From positions 1-29,593 of the forward strand of contig DATJXG010000272.1 of assembly GCA_035500455.1 (NCBI GenBank): a stretch of 29,593 nucleotides of DNA, in the 5' to 3' direction. Shown piece after piece: positions 15,156-24,919 of this stretch (position 1 is its first letter; every line of letters starts with the position of its first letter). Under the pieces are notes generated by a model. The model saw nothing but the letters and a program-made list of their open reading frames with translations, searched no databases and had not been told where the DNA came from. The DNA is from DATJXG01 sp035500455 (GTDB taxonomy: Bacteria > Acidobacteriota > Terriglobia > Terriglobales > Acidobacteriaceae). The position numbers were made by a program, and so were the translations under genes.

Positions 15156-18100
15156 ATGAACACCAAGCTAGTCGCGTCTATTCGTGCGGCTGCGTTTGTG
15201 GCCGCCACCATCTTGTTGGCAACATTCTCTTTTGCCCAGTTCAGCGGAAACATCCAGGGCGTCATCTCTGACCCTTCCGGGGCCGCACTGGCCGGCGCCA
15301 GCGTGCGCCTGCGGAACGTGGACACCGGCGTCGAATCCGTCACCACTTCCTCGTCCACCGGAAATTACCGCTTCAGCAGCCTGCCGCCCGGCGGCTACAT
15401 CGTGTCGGCGCAGGCCAGTGGTTTCAAGCTGACGGAAATCAAGCTCACGCTCAGCACTTCGGAAACTCAGGGTATCAACATCACGCTTCCGGTCGCTTCC
15501 GCCACTACAGCGGTGACGGTCACCGGCGAGGCGCCCGCGATCGATATCGACGAGACGCGCGTACAAGCCACGCTTTCGGCGAATACCGTCCGCGACCTGC
15601 CTTCGCTCAATCGCAATCTCTGGGATGTGCTGGCGGTGACGCCGGGAGTTGTGGGCACGGGCACGCGCGGCGCGGGCGAGTCGCCGGGCGGCGGCGCTGA
15701 CAACTTCGGGACGCAGACTCCGCAAATCAGCGCCAACGGCCGCAGCTATACCGGCAACCTGGTGATGGTCGATGGCATGAACGTGACCAGCCCGGTCCAG
15801 AACGGCAACATCATCCTCGCGCCCATTCCCGACGCAGTGCAGGAAGCATCCCTGCAGCCTAACTCGTGGGACGCGGAGAACAGCCTGGGCAGTTCGATCC
15901 TCATTCAAGTCACCACCAAGTCCGGAACCAATCAGTTCCACGGCACCGGCAGCCTGTTCTTCACCAACCAGGACTTGCAGGCGAACCAGGAGTTCGTCAC
16001 CGGCAGCTTTACGCCGTTCGCGCGCAAGGATCTCGTGGGCACCCTGGGCGGACCGATCATCAAGAACAAGACTTTCTTTTTCGCCGACGTAGAAAAGCTC
16101 TACGCCACGACCCCTTCCGCGATCTCGGGAACGCAGACCTTTGAGGATCCCGCCTTCGTGCAATGGGCGGCACAGAACTTCCCCAACAATACCGGCACGC
16201 TGGTGCTGCAGCAGTACCCCGGTTCGGCGCTGCGGGCCAACGGGACCGTCGATACCGCGGCCACCGTTTTCGGAGCCGGCAACTGCGGAACCGCGGCCTT
16301 CGCCAACATTCCCTGCGACCTGGCGGTGCGCGACTACGGGAACTTTGCCGCCAGCCCTTACTACAATGCGCTGCAATACAATTTCCGGGTCGACGAATAT
16401 TTCACGCAAACCAACCGGTTGTATCTCAGCTATTACAACGACGCTTTCGACCAGCAGCAGACCGCGCCGCGCGCCGGTTTGCAGGCGCTGGACATTATGC
16501 GCAACCGCTATGGCCAGGCTGACTTCACCCACACCTTTAACTCGCGGTTGCTGTGGGAATCCAGTTTCGCCTTCGCCAGCGTAGGCGGTGCCAACGGCCA
16601 GGACGCAAATCTGCAGGTGCCCGAAATTAACGTCGCCGACATCAGCGAAGGCTTCCACATCGGGGGCGGCTGGGGCCCGGGTGAGTATCGCGGCCCAATG
16701 TACAACTGGCGTTCGGTCTTGAGCTGGGTGAAGGGCCAGCACACATTCAAATTCGGCTTCAATGGCGGGCACGGCATTGAGCACGGCGATTTCACGCCGG
16801 TCAACGTCCGGCCGACATTCGCATTCAACACGCTGCTGGACCTGGTGGAAGACAACCCCACGAGCGAATCGGTCGGTGCTTATAACCCGCTTACTGGGCA
16901 AGCCGGGACGGTGGTGTTCGGCGGCCAGGAGACACCTTACGGATTCTTCGTGCAGGATGACTGGAAAGTAAAGCCCAACCTCTCGCTCACTCTTTCTATG
17001 CGCTGGGATGACTTTACCAATCACACCGCCTGGGGCAACAGCGGCTTCCAGTTCAGCAGCCTGATCCTCGGGACGGGCAGCACTTTTGCCGATCAGGTGG
17101 CCAGCGCCGGAGTGCATCCGGTCAGCGGCGTGTTTTCCAATCCCATCTCTAACTTGTGGAGCCCGCGCATCGGCTTTGCCTGGGACCCCAGCAAGACCGG
17201 CAACTGGAGCATACGTGGCGGAGTCGGCGTTTATCACGACTGGGTGGTGCTCGGTCAAACCGTGGATGAGATGCGTAACAATCCACCAGGCGTGTTGAGT
17301 GAAACCTTCACCAGCACCGCTCCCGACGGTACGCCGCTGGGGGATTACTTCGCGCTGGCGCCTTCCGGCACCTATCCGTTCAATTTCCCCCTGCCCACCA
17401 TTCCGGCGGGCGCCCTCAACTCACAGGGCGGGATTGTGGGGATCCCCACTAACGTGTGGTCGCTGGACCGCAACTTCCGCGCGCCTTTAGCAGTGAATTA
17501 TGTGATCGGGGTCGAGAAGCAACTCCCGGGAAGGTTGGTGGCCGGCGCCAACTACTCGGGGTCACGCAGCTACGACGGCCTGACGGGCTGGGACGTGAAT
17601 CGCTATCCCGGCGGAGCGGTGCTGACCAACAGCAACGGGAGCACCACCGAAACTATCAACCGGCTGAATCCCAGCTTCGGGACGATCAACTACGTCACCA
17701 ACGCCAACGCCGCCACTTACAACGCGCTGATCCTCACGCTGCGTGGGCGTGCGGGAAATCGCGGCAATTTCCAGGCCTCGTACACGCTATCGCACGCGGA
17801 GGACTATCCCGAAGCGAACACCCGTTTCGATCAGGATGGTGGCCTGAACATTCCCGACGGGAGTTCCTACTTCAGCTATTGGGGTGATGCCAACTACGAT
17901 GTGCGGCATCGCGTTTCGTTCTCAGGGGCGTACACCCTGCCCGGCCTGCATAACGGCGCCGCCAAGGCGATTACTTCGGGCTGGGAACTCACGAGCATTG
18001 CCGCCATCCAGAGCGGTACTCCGTTCTGGGTGTACAACACCAATTCACCCACAGCAGCGCTGAATCCCGGTGACTACAACCTCGACGGCGTCGACTGGGA

Positions 18101-18458
18101 CGTCCCGGACGCTCCTGCCAGCAGCTTCACCGGCTCCCATAGCCGCCAGCAATACATCAACGGTCTGTTCACGGCAGCGGATTTTCCCGCTCCCACGGCG
18201 GGAACGGAAGGAACCCTCAAGCGCAACATTTACCGCAATCCCGGCTTGATCCAGGTGGATGCCAGTCTGCTGAAGAACAACCGCCTGCCATGGTTGGGAG
18301 AGGCGGGCAATTTGCAGTTTCGCTTCGATTTTCTCAACGTGTTCAATCACGTCAACCTGGCCGGAGTGGACGCCAACATGGCTGACGCCACCTTCGGCAA
18401 AGTCACATCCGCGCTGAGCGCGCGCCAGCTCCAACTGGGCGTGCGGATTTCCTTCTGA
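15156..18458 (+). CDS. TonB-dependent receptor with N-terminal carboxypeptidase-regulatory-like domain
   Basis: The 1100-residue outer-membrane protein is of the large 'OmpA-related/CarboxypepD_reg' receptor type abundant in Acidobacteriota. A signal peptide (residues 1-27, cleavage likely after FSFA) is followed by a beta-sandwich domain at 30-112 (GVISDPSGAALAGASVRLRN, then GNYRFSSLPPGGYIVSAQASGF), then a plug domain at about 125-260 (SLNRNLWDVLAVTPGV, ISANGRSYTGNLVMVDGMN, TTKSGTNQFHGTGSLFFTN) and a 22-strand-type barrel ending in an aromatic residue (LQLGVRISF). Late barrel strands include SFSGAYTLPGL and FRFDFLNVFNHVNLAG. It probably takes up an energised substrate such as an oligosaccharide or peptide, but no SusD-like or enzyme gene is adjacent to name it. 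The start at 15156 has AAAGGA six bases upstream; an upstream in-frame ATG at 15138 lies inside or against the leader hairpin. Confidence 0.94.
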   Translation: MNTKLVASIRAAAFVAATILLATFSFAQFSGNIQGVISDPSGAALAGASVRLRNVDTGVESVTTSSSTGNYRFSSLPPGGYIVSAQASGFKLTEIKLTLSTSETQGINITLPVASATTAVTVTGEAPAIDIDETRVQATLSANTVRDLPSLNRNLWDVLAVTPGVVGTGTRGAGESPGGGADNFGTQTPQISANGRSYTGNLVMVDGMNVTSPVQNGNIILAPIPDAVQEASLQPNSWDAENSLGSSILIQVTTKSGTNQFHGTGSLFFTNQDLQANQEFVTGSFTPFARKDLVGTLGGPIIKNKTFFFADVEKLYATTPSAISGTQTFEDPAFVQWAAQNFPNNTGTLVLQQYPGSALRANGTVDTAATVFGAGNCGTAAFANIPCDLAVRDYGNFAASPYYNALQYNFRVDEYFTQTNRLYLSYYNDAFDQQQTAPRAGLQALDIMRNRYGQADFTHTFNSRLLWESSFAFASVGGANGQDANLQVPEINVADISEGFHIGGGWGPGEYRGPMYNWRSVLSWVKGQHTFKFGFNGGHGIEHGDFTPVNVRPTFAFNTLLDLVEDNPTSESVGAYNPLTGQAGTVVFGGQETPYGFFVQDDWKVKPNLSLTLSMRWDDFTNHTAWGNSGFQFSSLILGTGSTFADQVASAGVHPVSGVFSNPISNLWSPRIGFAWDPSKTGNWSIRGGVGVYHDWVVLGQTVDEMRNNPPGVLSETFTSTAPDGTPLGDYFALAPSGTYPFNFPLPTIPAGALNSQGGIVGIPTNVWSLDRNFRAPLAVNYVIGVEKQLPGRLVAGANYSGSRSYDGLTGWDVNRYPGGAVLTNSNGSTTETINRLNPSFGTINYVTNANAATYNALILTLRGRAGNRGNFQASYTLSHAEDYPEANTRFDQDGGLNIPDGSSYFSYWGDANYDVRHRVSFSGAYTLPGLHNGAAKAITSGWELTSIAAIQSGTPFWVYNTNSPTAALNPGDYNLDGVDWDVPDAPASSFTGSHSRQQYINGLFTAADFPAPTAGTEGTLKRNIYRNPGLIQVDASLLKNNRLPWLGEAGNLQFRFDFLNVFNHVNLAGVDANMADATFGKVTSALSARQLQLGVRISF

Positions 18459-18475
18459 AGCAGCCCCCAACAAAC

Positions 18476-18501
18476 GCGGGCCGGATGCAAATCCGGCCCG
18501 C
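18476..18501. terminator. Strong hairpin between convergent genes
   Basis: An 11-bp stem GCGGGCCGGAT / ATCCGGCCCGC closes on a GCAA tetraloop, 17 bases after the receptor stop and 21 bases before the stop of the minus-strand gene. On the minus strand it is followed by GTTTGTTG; on the plus strand by ATTCGCTTAT. It fits a bidirectional terminator with weak T-runs. Confidence 0.75.
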
Positions 18502-18522
18502 ATTCGCTTATCTCGAATCAAT

Positions 18523-18849
18523 CTACTGTTGGCGGGCGTTGTGCTTATCGCGGTAGATCTGGCGGGAAAGCTGATTCTGCTGGCGGTTCACCACGGCCTT
18601 CTCATGGGGGGTGAGTTTGCCGCCGTTTTCCTTGCGCATGGCGCGAGTCTCCCGGTTCAGCGCAGCTTCTTTCTTCTCCAGGTGAGTGGTCTCGCGGGGA
18701 GTCAGCTGGCCGCTGCGCACGCCCTGCGCAATGCGCGCCTGCTGATTTTCTTTCCGTTGATGGATGGTGGCGCCGGTCTGCGCGACGGCAGGAAGCATCA
18801 GCCCCGCGAGCGCGGCGCTGAGAAACATACCTTTGGTCACTATGGTCAT
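18523..18849 (-). CDS. Small secreted helical protein with two LTPxE units
   Basis: The 108-residue product has a signal peptide (MTIVTKGMFLSAALAGLMLPAVAQ) and a very charged mature part. Two similar helical units are seen: RIAQGVRSGQLTPRETTHLEKKEAALNR-like spacing around residues 41-68 and GGKLTPHEKAVVNRQQNQLSR-like spacing around 78-98, each with an LTPxE turn before a long helix. The ending IYRDKHNARQQ is typical of a widespread small family of unknown role in soil bacteria. The repeated turn is reminiscent of calcium-binding or stress proteins, but no canonical EF-hand loop is present. GAGG five bases upstream supports the 18849 start; the longer frame to 18921 adds an Arg-rich stretch that would hide the signal. 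Confidence 0.8.
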   Translation of the reverse strand: MTIVTKGMFLSAALAGLMLPAVAQTGATIHQRKENQQARIAQGVRSGQLTPRETTHLEKKEAALNRETRAMRKENGGKLTPHEKAVVNRQQNQLSRQIYRDKHNARQQ

Positions 18850-19030
18850 ATGTGCCTCGTTAAGAAATTGATATCGCCTCGGCCGCCGGAGTAGCTGTCT
18901 GCGGCACATGAGGGCAAACACTGGCTGTAAAGAAATGTTTCGCGCGAAAAAGGACAGGATCTGATCGAAGCAGTTGAATTGCTTTCGCCGTGGTTACTGA
19001 AGTTCTGGACGGCAACTCGGAAGCGGAATT

Positions 19031-20206
19031 CTATTCCAGGGGCAAGCCGACGTAGTTCTCCGCCAGGCTCTGCGAAGCGGCGCGCGAACTGGTGACGTAG
19101 TCCAGTTCTCCGAGTTGGCGGCGGCGGTCGAAGGGATTGTCGCTTTCGAACAGGTGCAGCATGGAGGTCATCCACCAGGAGAAGCGCTGCACTTTCCACA
19201 CGCGGCGCAGGCAGGTTTCCGAGTAGCTCTCCAGCAGATCGCGGCGGCCGCTGCGATAGAACTCGGCGAGGGCGCGGGAAAGCACGTACACATCGGCTAC
19301 GGCGAGGTTCAGTCCCTTGGCGCCGGTGGGCGGGACGATGTGAGCCGCGTCTCCGGCCAGAAACAAATTGCCATACTGCATGGGCTCGACGACGAAGGCG
19401 CGCATACCTGTAATTCCCTTCTGCACAATCGGCCCTTCGTCGAGTTGCCAGCCCTCGCAAGCGAGGCGGAGGTGAAGCTCCTTCCAGATGCGGCTGTCGG
19501 GCCAGCCCTGAATGTCTTCGTCATGCGCGCATTGCAGGTAGAGGCGGCTGAGTTGCGGGCTGCGCATGCTGAGCAGGGCAAAGCCGCGTTCATGGTAGGC
19601 GTAAATAAGTTCATGGGACGAAGGCGGCGCTTCGGCCAGAATACCCAGCCATCCGAAAGGGAAAATTCGTTCGTAGGGCGTAAGCACGCCTTGCGGAATG
19701 CTGGTGCGGCAGATTCCGTGAAATCCATCGCAACCGCCGATGAAATCGCACGACAACTCCGCTGGCTCGCCGTTCCGGCGGAAACGAATGCCGGGCTTCG
19801 GGCCGTCGAAGTTGTGAATGGAGACGTCTTGGACTTCGAAGTGCACCTGGCCTCCGGCAGCGAGTCGGGCGTCGATCAGGTCGCGGACGACTTCGGCCTG
19901 GGGATAGATGGTGATGCCGCGTCCGCCGGCCAGCTCCTGGAAGTCGATGCGATGGCCGCGTCCTTTGAAACGCAACTCGATACCGTGATGCACCAGGCCT
20001 TCCCGCTTCATGCGCTCGCCCACACCGGTTTGCAGCATGAGGTCCACCGTGTTCTGCTCGAGCACGCCCGCGCGCACCCGCTCGGTTACATACTCGCGGC
20101 TGCGCGCCTCGAGAACCACCGATTCAATTCCCTGGAGATGCAGGAGATGAGAGAGAAACAGCCCGGCTGGCCCTGCCCCGACGATTCCGATTTGTGTGCG
20201 CGTCAT
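19031..20206 (-). CDS. pobA: 4-hydroxybenzoate 3-monooxygenase (PHBH)
   Basis: The 391-residue flavoprotein hydroxylates 4-hydroxybenzoate to protocatechuate using NADPH (or NADH) and O2 (EC 1.14.13.2). FAD motifs are present: GAGPAG at 10-15, the DG motif in GGCDGFHG near 160, and LFLAGDAAHIVPPTGAKGLN at 281-300. Residues that bind substrate in the Pseudomonas enzyme are conserved by alignment from memory: Tyr202 (201), Ser213 (212), Arg215 (214), Tyr223 (222), Pro293 and Tyr385. This argues for 4-hydroxybenzoate rather than a distant substrate. Length equals the usual 390-394. It lies 43 bases after the aldehyde dehydrogenase on the same strand, so the two are likely co-transcribed. No protocatechuate ring-cleavage gene is in the window. 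No clear ribosome binding site is seen. Confidence 0.95.
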   Translation of the reverse strand: MTRTQIGIVGAGPAGLFLSHLLHLQGIESVVLEARSREYVTERVRAGVLEQNTVDLMLQTGVGERMKREGLVHHGIELRFKGRGHRIDFQELAGGRGITIYPQAEVVRDLIDARLAAGGQVHFEVQDVSIHNFDGPKPGIRFRRNGEPAELSCDFIGGCDGFHGICRTSIPQGVLTPYERIFPFGWLGILAEAPPSSHELIYAYHERGFALLSMRSPQLSRLYLQCAHDEDIQGWPDSRIWKELHLRLACEGWQLDEGPIVQKGITGMRAFVVEPMQYGNLFLAGDAAHIVPPTGAKGLNLAVADVYVLSRALAEFYRSGRRDLLESYSETCLRRVWKVQRFSWWMTSMLHLFESDNPFDRRRQLGELDYVTSSRAASQSLAENYVGLPLE

Positions 20207-20249
20207 GAACGGAGTGCGAGCGTACTGCTACCAGTTGGCCGACGCATTT

Positions 20250-21689
20250 TTAGAAAGGGTAATGCCGCTGGCCCATTTGAATCGTAATCCATTTGGTTTC
20301 GGTCAGTTCGTCCATCGACCAGCGGCCGCCTTCGCGTCCGCTGCCGGAGTCCTTTACGCCCCCGAAGGGCACGGTGATTTCGTCGTGTACGGTGGGCCCA
20401 TTGATGTGAACCATGCCGGCTTCGAGTTCCAGAGCAAATTTCATCGCCAGCTGAAGATCGTTGGTGAGCACGGCCGAAGACAGCCCATAAGCGGTGTCGT
20501 TCGCCAGTTTGAGTGCGTGGCCGGCGTCGTCGGCCTTGACCACCGAGGCCACCGGGCCAAAAAGTTCATCGCGGAACGCGGCCATGCCAGGTTTGACGTC
20601 GGCGATCACAGTGGGCTGGTAGAAGTTGCCTTCATGCGTGCCGCCGGTTAGCACACGGGCTCCCGCCGCTACGGATTCTTTAATCTTTCCGTCGATCAGC
20701 CCGCATTGCGAAGTGCGGATCAATGGCCCAATCACGGTATGTGGATCGCGTGGGTCGCCGACCTTCAGGGTCTTCACCTTGGCCACGAACTTTTCGAGGA
20801 AAGCCTCGTAGATGGGTGACTCGACAATAATGCGCGATCCCGCCATGCAAATCTGCCCTTGATGAATGAAGACGCCGAAGCACGCGGTGGAGACAGCGTA
20901 GTCGAGATCGGCATCCTTGAGCACGATCAGTGGGCTTTTTCCGCCCAATTCGAGCACTACTTTCTTGCCGAACTTGGCGCACTCGGCGGCGATCATTTTG
21001 CCCACCGCGGTTGAGCCGGTGAAAGAGATGAGCTTCACGCGCGGATCGGAAAACAGCACAGGCCCCATAGTCGGGCCGTCGCCTGGGACGACATTGAGCA
21101 CACCCGCCGGCAATCCGGCTTTCTGAAAGATTTCTGCGATCTTCAATCCAACGAGTGAAGTTTCTTCCGACGGCTTCAACACAAATGTGTTGCCGGCCGC
21201 CAGTGCCAGGCAGACTTTCTTGGTGGCGAGAATCAGAGGAAAATTGAAGGGTGCGATTCCGGCCACAACCCCCAGAGGCTTGCGGATGGCGAAAGACATC
21301 ATTCCCGGAATGTCCGAGGGAATCACGTCTCCACCGATGCGCCGCGCCTCGCCGGCCACGGCCCGCAACATGTTCACCGTGAACGAAACTTCAAACTGCG
21401 ATTTGCCGAAGGTGGAACCGGCCTCATCGATGAGCAGGTCCACGACTTCCTGGCGTGCCGCCTCAAGAACATCGGCGGAGCGCTGCAGGATCAGTTCGCG
21501 CTCGGCGGCGAGCGTGCGTCCCCAGGCGTCTTTGGCGGCGTAGGCGGCTTGAATGGCCATTCGCATATGGTCGGGTTGGCCCATGAACACCTTGGCGATG
21601 GGGCGCTGGTTGGCGGGGTTAAGCACATCCGCCAGGGCCGCGGGAGGAACCTCGATGGGGCTGCCGTCAATGTATGGTGTGGTGAACAT
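20250..21689 (-). CDS. NAD(P)-dependent aldehyde dehydrogenase, aryl-aldehyde type
   Basis: The 479-residue enzyme is a classical ALDH. Catalytic residues are visible: Asn149 (APFNF), Lys172 (KPSE, cofactor), Glu247 (LELGGKSP) and nucleophile Cys281 (HQGQICMAG). The C-terminal VHINGPTVHDEITVPFGGVKDSGSGREGG and a closing ETKWITIQ are typical of the benzaldehyde, salicylaldehyde and vanillin dehydrogenase group; the length also fits. Beside pobA, the likely product is 4-hydroxybenzoate (from 4-hydroxybenzaldehyde) or a related acid; the exact aldehyde is inference. GGAG eight bases upstream sets the start at 21689; a longer frame to 21806 is Arg-rich without a binding site. Transcription probably starts near 21790, giving a leader of about 100 bases. 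Confidence 0.92.
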   Translation of the reverse strand: MFTTPYIDGSPIEVPPAALADVLNPANQRPIAKVFMGQPDHMRMAIQAAYAAKDAWGRTLAAERELILQRSADVLEAARQEVVDLLIDEAGSTFGKSQFEVSFTVNMLRAVAGEARRIGGDVIPSDIPGMMSFAIRKPLGVVAGIAPFNFPLILATKKVCLALAAGNTFVLKPSEETSLVGLKIAEIFQKAGLPAGVLNVVPGDGPTMGPVLFSDPRVKLISFTGSTAVGKMIAAECAKFGKKVVLELGGKSPLIVLKDADLDYAVSTACFGVFIHQGQICMAGSRIIVESPIYEAFLEKFVAKVKTLKVGDPRDPHTVIGPLIRTSQCGLIDGKIKESVAAGARVLTGGTHEGNFYQPTVIADVKPGMAAFRDELFGPVASVVKADDAGHALKLANDTAYGLSSAVLTNDLQLAMKFALELEAGMVHINGPTVHDEITVPFGGVKDSGSGREGGRWSMDELTETKWITIQMGQRHYPF

Positions 21690-21796
21690 GGTTGTGCTCC
21701 CCAAAGCCTTCGTCGGCCAGGCGCTAACTCTCGCAGCCTGCCGCCTTCTACGGCTCACTACGTTAGCGGAAACGCCTTCTCTTCTACAACGTCTGC

Positions 21797-21805
21797 ATAA
21801 TACCA
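21797..21805 (-). promoter_or_regulatory. Extended -10 promoter for the dehydrogenase-pobA pair
   Basis: On the minus strand the bases read TGG-TATTAT, an extended -10 with five of six consensus bases. No good -35 is seen, as is common for extended -10 promoters. The site overlaps an AT-rich imperfect dyad around CAATTG (21804-21809), where a regulator could bind. It faces the divergent DUF485-symporter genes. Confidence 0.45.
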
Positions 21806-21882
21806 ATTGAGTATGAGAGTAAAACGCAAAAGGTAGATGGCATTTCCGCGCCGTGCCTTACAATCCTCCAGCGTAAACTCAC

Positions 21883-22236
21883 ATGGACCCTACCGCGGAA
21901 GCCCCGCCTCTACACCCTCCGCAGCCAACGCAATGGCGCCAGATCGCCGCCAGCCGTGAGTTCCAGGATTTGCTTGCCATCAAGAAGCTATTCATCATTC
22001 CCGCGTTCGTCTTCTTTTTTGCTTACTATTTCTCCCTTCCGCTGCTGGTGGGCTATGCTCCGCGCCTGATGGCCACTCGAGTCTTCGGCAGGCTGACGCT
22101 AGCCTCGCTCTACGCCCTTTCCCAGTTCGCCGCAGGATGGTTGATCGCCTGGCTGTATCTGAAAGCGGCCACGCGATTCGACGCCCTGAGCGAAGACGTC
22201 ATTGACCACGCGCGCGGCACGCAAGGGGATCGCTGA
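21883..22236 (+). CDS. DUF485 membrane protein
   Basis: The 117-residue product has a hydrophilic, Pro-rich N-terminus, then REFQDLLAIKKLFIIPAFVFFFAYYFSLPLL, a first membrane helix, and a second helix around SLYALSQFAAGWLIAWLYL. This is the DUF485 pattern (YjcH-like), almost always encoded directly before acetate-type sodium:solute symporters. Its stop codon directly abuts the GTG of the symporter, so the two are co-translated. The exact role is unknown; it may help assembly or regulate the symporter. A possible -10 (TACAAT, 21859-21864) lies 18 bases upstream without a good -35. No clear ribosome binding site is seen. Confidence 0.9.
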   Translation: MDPTAEAPPLHPPQPTQWRQIAASREFQDLLAIKKLFIIPAFVFFFAYYFSLPLLVGYAPRLMATRVFGRLTLASLYALSQFAAGWLIAWLYLKAATRFDALSEDVIDHARGTQGDR

Positions 22237-23829
<1,593 letters not shown>

Positions 23830-23840
23830 GTGAGCACGTC

Positions 23841-23856
23841 AGGGATTGTCATCCCT
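23841..23856. terminator. Small hairpin between convergent genes
   Basis: AGGGAT and ATCCCT flank a TGTC loop in the 43-bp gap between the symporter stop and the stop of the minus-strand membrane protein. There is no T-run, so termination is uncertain. Confidence 0.35.
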
Positions 23857-23872
23857 CGCCAAGCGCGGGAAT

Positions 23873-24505
23873 TCAGGCTTTTGCTCGCGACAACCGCAAC
23901 CTGGCCGTTCTCACCATGCCTCCGCCGATCACGATCGCAATCCAACCAGCGAATTGCCACGCCAGGTTCCACAGAAAAAGTGCCTGCCCCGTAGCCAGCC
24001 ACACCACCAGAGCAGTGCCAGCCATCGCGCTGAAAATCAATGCCAGAGTCGTCGTTGCAATCGTCTCTCTTCCCTTAGCTGCAAGCGCCACGACACACCC
24101 CACGAACAACGACAGAATGACGCGTCCGATCTCGATCCCGGTTGACGCGAAGAACACATAAGCGTCGAAGTGGTAGTCGAATACCCGGTACCTGTGAAGC
24201 ACCGCGAATATGGCGCGCTCTTCTAACCGGAAACCGAACGACATCAGGAACAAACCCCCGACTACGGCGGCAGTGGTTGACCATGGAGCCATGCGGACGG
24301 CGCGACCAAAAAGATGCGCAACAGTGGTCCCCGTCTGCCGCCAATACCACCTTCGGGCGGAAGCAACTCCCGACTGCAACGCAAGTGAAGAAAATTCCTC
24401 CAGCAAGTCGCCCAGGATCGATTCTGCCTCTTCGGCGGAGGAGTACAAGCTGACGAGCCACGCGGCAACCCGCGGTGGCTGAACGGAATATGCTTGCGGC
24501 GTCAT
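23873..24505 (-). CDS. Permease-prefix-type membrane protein
   Basis: The 210-residue product begins with a soluble helical segment, PPRVAAWLVSLYSSAEEAESILGDLLEEFSSL then ARRWYWRQT, which resembles the 'permease prefix' module found before MacB-like permeases in Acidobacteriota. About four membrane helices follow (near 72-90, 115-138, 142-170 and 178-200). It lacks the FtsX/MacB permease domains, so it looks like a stand-alone form. Its ATG overlaps the PadR stop (ATGA), so the two genes are translationally coupled and probably act together, as PadR and prefix proteins commonly do. A direct transport role is not supported. The frame continues upstream to 24544 but this would overlap PadR further. 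Confidence 0.72.
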   Translation of the reverse strand: MTPQAYSVQPPRVAAWLVSLYSSAEEAESILGDLLEEFSSLALQSGVASARRWYWRQTGTTVAHLFGRAVRMAPWSTTAAVVGGLFLMSFGFRLEERAIFAVLHRYRVFDYHFDAYVFFASTGIEIGRVILSLFVGCVVALAAKGRETIATTTLALIFSAMAGTALVVWLATGQALFLWNLAWQFAGWIAIVIGGGMVRTARLRLSRAKA

Positions 24506-24834
24506 GAGTAGCTCCCCATGGGATCGAGGCCTTCCGTCATGCACCGGAGTGCGCGATGTGTTCGGTCGACGGCTGCCGCCCCCTTCGCTGTGACGCGAAA
24601 AAAACGCTTCGAACGGCCGCCGCGCTCTGGCGTGGGATCGCCGCGGTGAGATTTCACGTAACCCTTCGCCTGCAGCCGGTCAAGGGTAGCGTAAACCGCG
24701 CCGATCGATACTTCGCGCCGGGTGCGCGCTTCGATCTCTTGCCGCACGGTGACCCCGTAAGCGCGATCTTCCAGCCGCAGCAGCGCCAGGAGAATGATGT
24801 GCTCGAACTCCCCGAGGTATTCCCGTCCGACCAT
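24502..24834 (-). CDS. PadR-family transcriptional regulator
   Basis: The 110-residue product is a PadR winged-helix repressor. The core reads EFEHIILLALLRLEDRAYGVTVRQEIEARTRREVSIGAVYATLDRLQAKGYVKSH, with the recognition helix at VSIGAVYATLDRLQ and the wing at GGRSKRFFRVTAKG. The short C-terminal helix for dimerisation puts it in the small (subfamily 2-like) group. PadR proteins are named for phenolic-acid-responsive repressors, but this version paired with a membrane protein is widespread in Acidobacteriota and need not sense phenolics; control of the neighbouring aromatic genes is speculation. The ATG at 24834 is preferred over an upstream TTG at 24855. A TATAAT box lies just nine bases before it, so the mRNA is nearly leaderless. 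Confidence 0.9.
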   Translation of the reverse strand: MVGREYLGEFEHIILLALLRLEDRAYGVTVRQEIEARTRREVSIGAVYATLDRLQAKGYVKSHRGDPTPERGGRSKRFFRVTAKGAAAVDRTHRALRCMTEGLDPMGSYS

Positions 24835-24843
24835 TACTTCTAC

Positions 24844-24872
24844 ATTATAGATCAAATACAGCGCCAGTTAAA
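24844..24872 (-). promoter_or_regulatory. Promoter of the PadR-membrane protein operon
   Basis: On the minus strand TTTAAC (24867-24872) and a perfect TATAAT (24844-24849) are 17 bases apart. Only nine bases separate the -10 box from the ATG at 24834, so the start of transcription would fall at or within three bases of the start codon. Confidence 0.6.
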
Positions 24873-24919
24873 GACCTTTGCCTATGTTGAGCGCGAACAC
24901 CCGCTCGCTCTATGGTTCT

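Noticed and set aside
15168..17258. A 696-codon open frame opposite the TonB-dependent receptor gene
   Set aside because: Antisense of a well-supported gene; composition is low in hydrophobic core patterns and has no family features or ribosome binding site.
19115..20287. A 390-codon plus-strand frame opposite pobA
   Set aside because: Antisense of a gene with conserved FAD and substrate residues; Ala/Gly/Val-rich translation without motifs.
24502..24834. PadR as the phenolic-acid sensor of the neighbouring aromatic genes
   Set aside because: It belongs to the small PadR type coupled to a permease-prefix membrane protein, an arrangement found in many unrelated settings; adjacency alone is not enough.
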